Part shown: positions 63,643 through 64,000 of the stretch, piece by piece
Layout: each line of letters opens with the position of its first letter
Numbering within the stretch: the first letter of the stretch is position 1
Translations under genes and position numbers: made by a program
Notes under the pieces: model-generated
Databases searched by the model: none
What the model was told of the DNA's origin: nothing
The model's input: the letters and a program-made list of their open reading frames with translations, nothing else
NCBI GenBank assembly: GCA_910575075.1
Contig: CAJTCY010000023.1
Coordinates: 1 to 64,000, forward strand
Direction: 5' to 3'
DNA: 64,000 nt
Source: Lachnospiraceae bacterium
GTDB taxonomy: Bacteria; Bacillota; Clostridia; Lachnospirales; Lachnospiraceae

Positions 63643-64000
63643 TCATAAAGGATTTTCTGCAATATATGCTTCCATTATCGCCGCTGCCATGCCTACCAGC
63701 TTGGGACAGGGGCGCTTTTTATAATATTCGTCTGTACGCTTTTCCGGAACAGGCTCCTGCCTCTTCTGGCTTAGGCCCAGCAATTCCCGGCACACAATGG
63801 AACCATTTTCTGCCTCATATGCTTTGGCAAGTTCCTGAATTCTCTGATAATGCTCTGATTTCTCCTGATTTGCGCCAGGAGTATCATAACCATACAGCAT
63901 ACCTGCCGTCATAAACATTCCGCTGACAGCGCCGCAGACCTCCCGCAGCCTGCCCATACCTCCTCCAAAAGAAGAACTGAGCTTTGCCGCGGTTTCTTCA
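63643..64000 (-). CDS. C_GCAxxG_C_C family protein, cut by the window edge
   Basis: The frame is open to the right edge; the ATG at 63957 is internal, since EETAAKLSSSFGGG continues upstream in frame. The motif VCGAVSGMF with a following cysteine (IVCRELLG, then RPCPKLVG) fits the C_GCAxxG_C_C family, small probable redox proteins of anaerobes with unknown substrate. The start codon and first residues lie beyond the window. Confidence 0.85.
   Translation of the reverse strand, partial: EETAAKLSSSFGGGMGRLREVCGAVSGMFMTAGMLYGYDTPGANQEKSEHYQRIQELAKAYEAENGSIVCRELLGLSQKRQEPVPEKRTDEYYKKRPCPKLVGMAAAIMEAYIAENPL

Overview
The window looks like the chromosome of an anaerobic, spore-forming Firmicute of the Lachnospiraceae type (gut Clostridia). 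The signs are sporulation genes (spoIIP, gpr), a three-subunit [FeFe]-hydrogenase, HrcA/CIRCE-controlled heat-shock genes, strong GGAGG ribosome-binding sites, a fructose PTS, GlnRS, AddAB, and many intergenic palindromes. The family-level placement is an inference from gene content. No rRNA, tRNA or CRISPR array was seen.

Layout. 1-1250: the cut-off start of an IS630-type transposase and gene-poor sequence. 1252-5308 (minus): a membrane diguanylate cyclase, then an agr-like pair (GHKL sensor kinase broken by a frameshift, LytTR regulator). 5704-6927: argG on plus. 6981-12252 (minus): MORN lipoprotein, DUF2225 protein, glnS, a rhomboid-like membrane protein and a LysM protein with a WDGQND repeat tail. 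12632-18045 (plus): a 1421-residue double-activase/2-hydroxyacyl-CoA dehydratase-like protein and a DUF4097 protein. 18140-27901 (minus): a coiled-coil protein, hydrogenase hydC-hydB-hydA, then an operon of a FapA/DUF342 protein with N-terminal repeats, a receiver-HD protein and a MATE exporter. 28163-30259: htpG on plus behind a perfect CIRCE. 30482-43246 (minus): PpiC lipoprotein, FAD dehydrogenase, small acidic protein, maf, addB-addA, GH5 glycanase, deoD. 43247-44614: decayed DNA with an IS fragment. 44615-50350 (minus): one fructose operon fruK-fruA-ptsH-ptsI-fruR. 50710-51737: azlCD. 51945-52110: a MITE-like foldback element. 52411-61965 (minus): HAD hydrolase, purA, an Hpt-DegV-chemoreceptor operon, groES-groEL behind CIRCE, corA and spoIIP. 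62020-64000: gpr, divergent rpsT, and a cut-off C_GCAxxG_C_C protein.

How it fits together. The hydrogenase would re-oxidise NADH and ferredoxin from fermentation. The fru operon carries its own HPr and Enzyme I, so it encodes a complete sugar-phosphorylation chain. Three loci are signal-transduction modules whose targets are not visible. The most unusual observations are an HPr lacking the regulatory serine, two ptsH-ptsI intergenic repeats competing for one pairing partner, a conserved hairpin cap carried on unrelated stems at two sites, an HD domain lacking its HD histidine inside a FapA operon, CIRCE in front of htpG, and the stand-alone giant activase. None of these by itself proves a new system.
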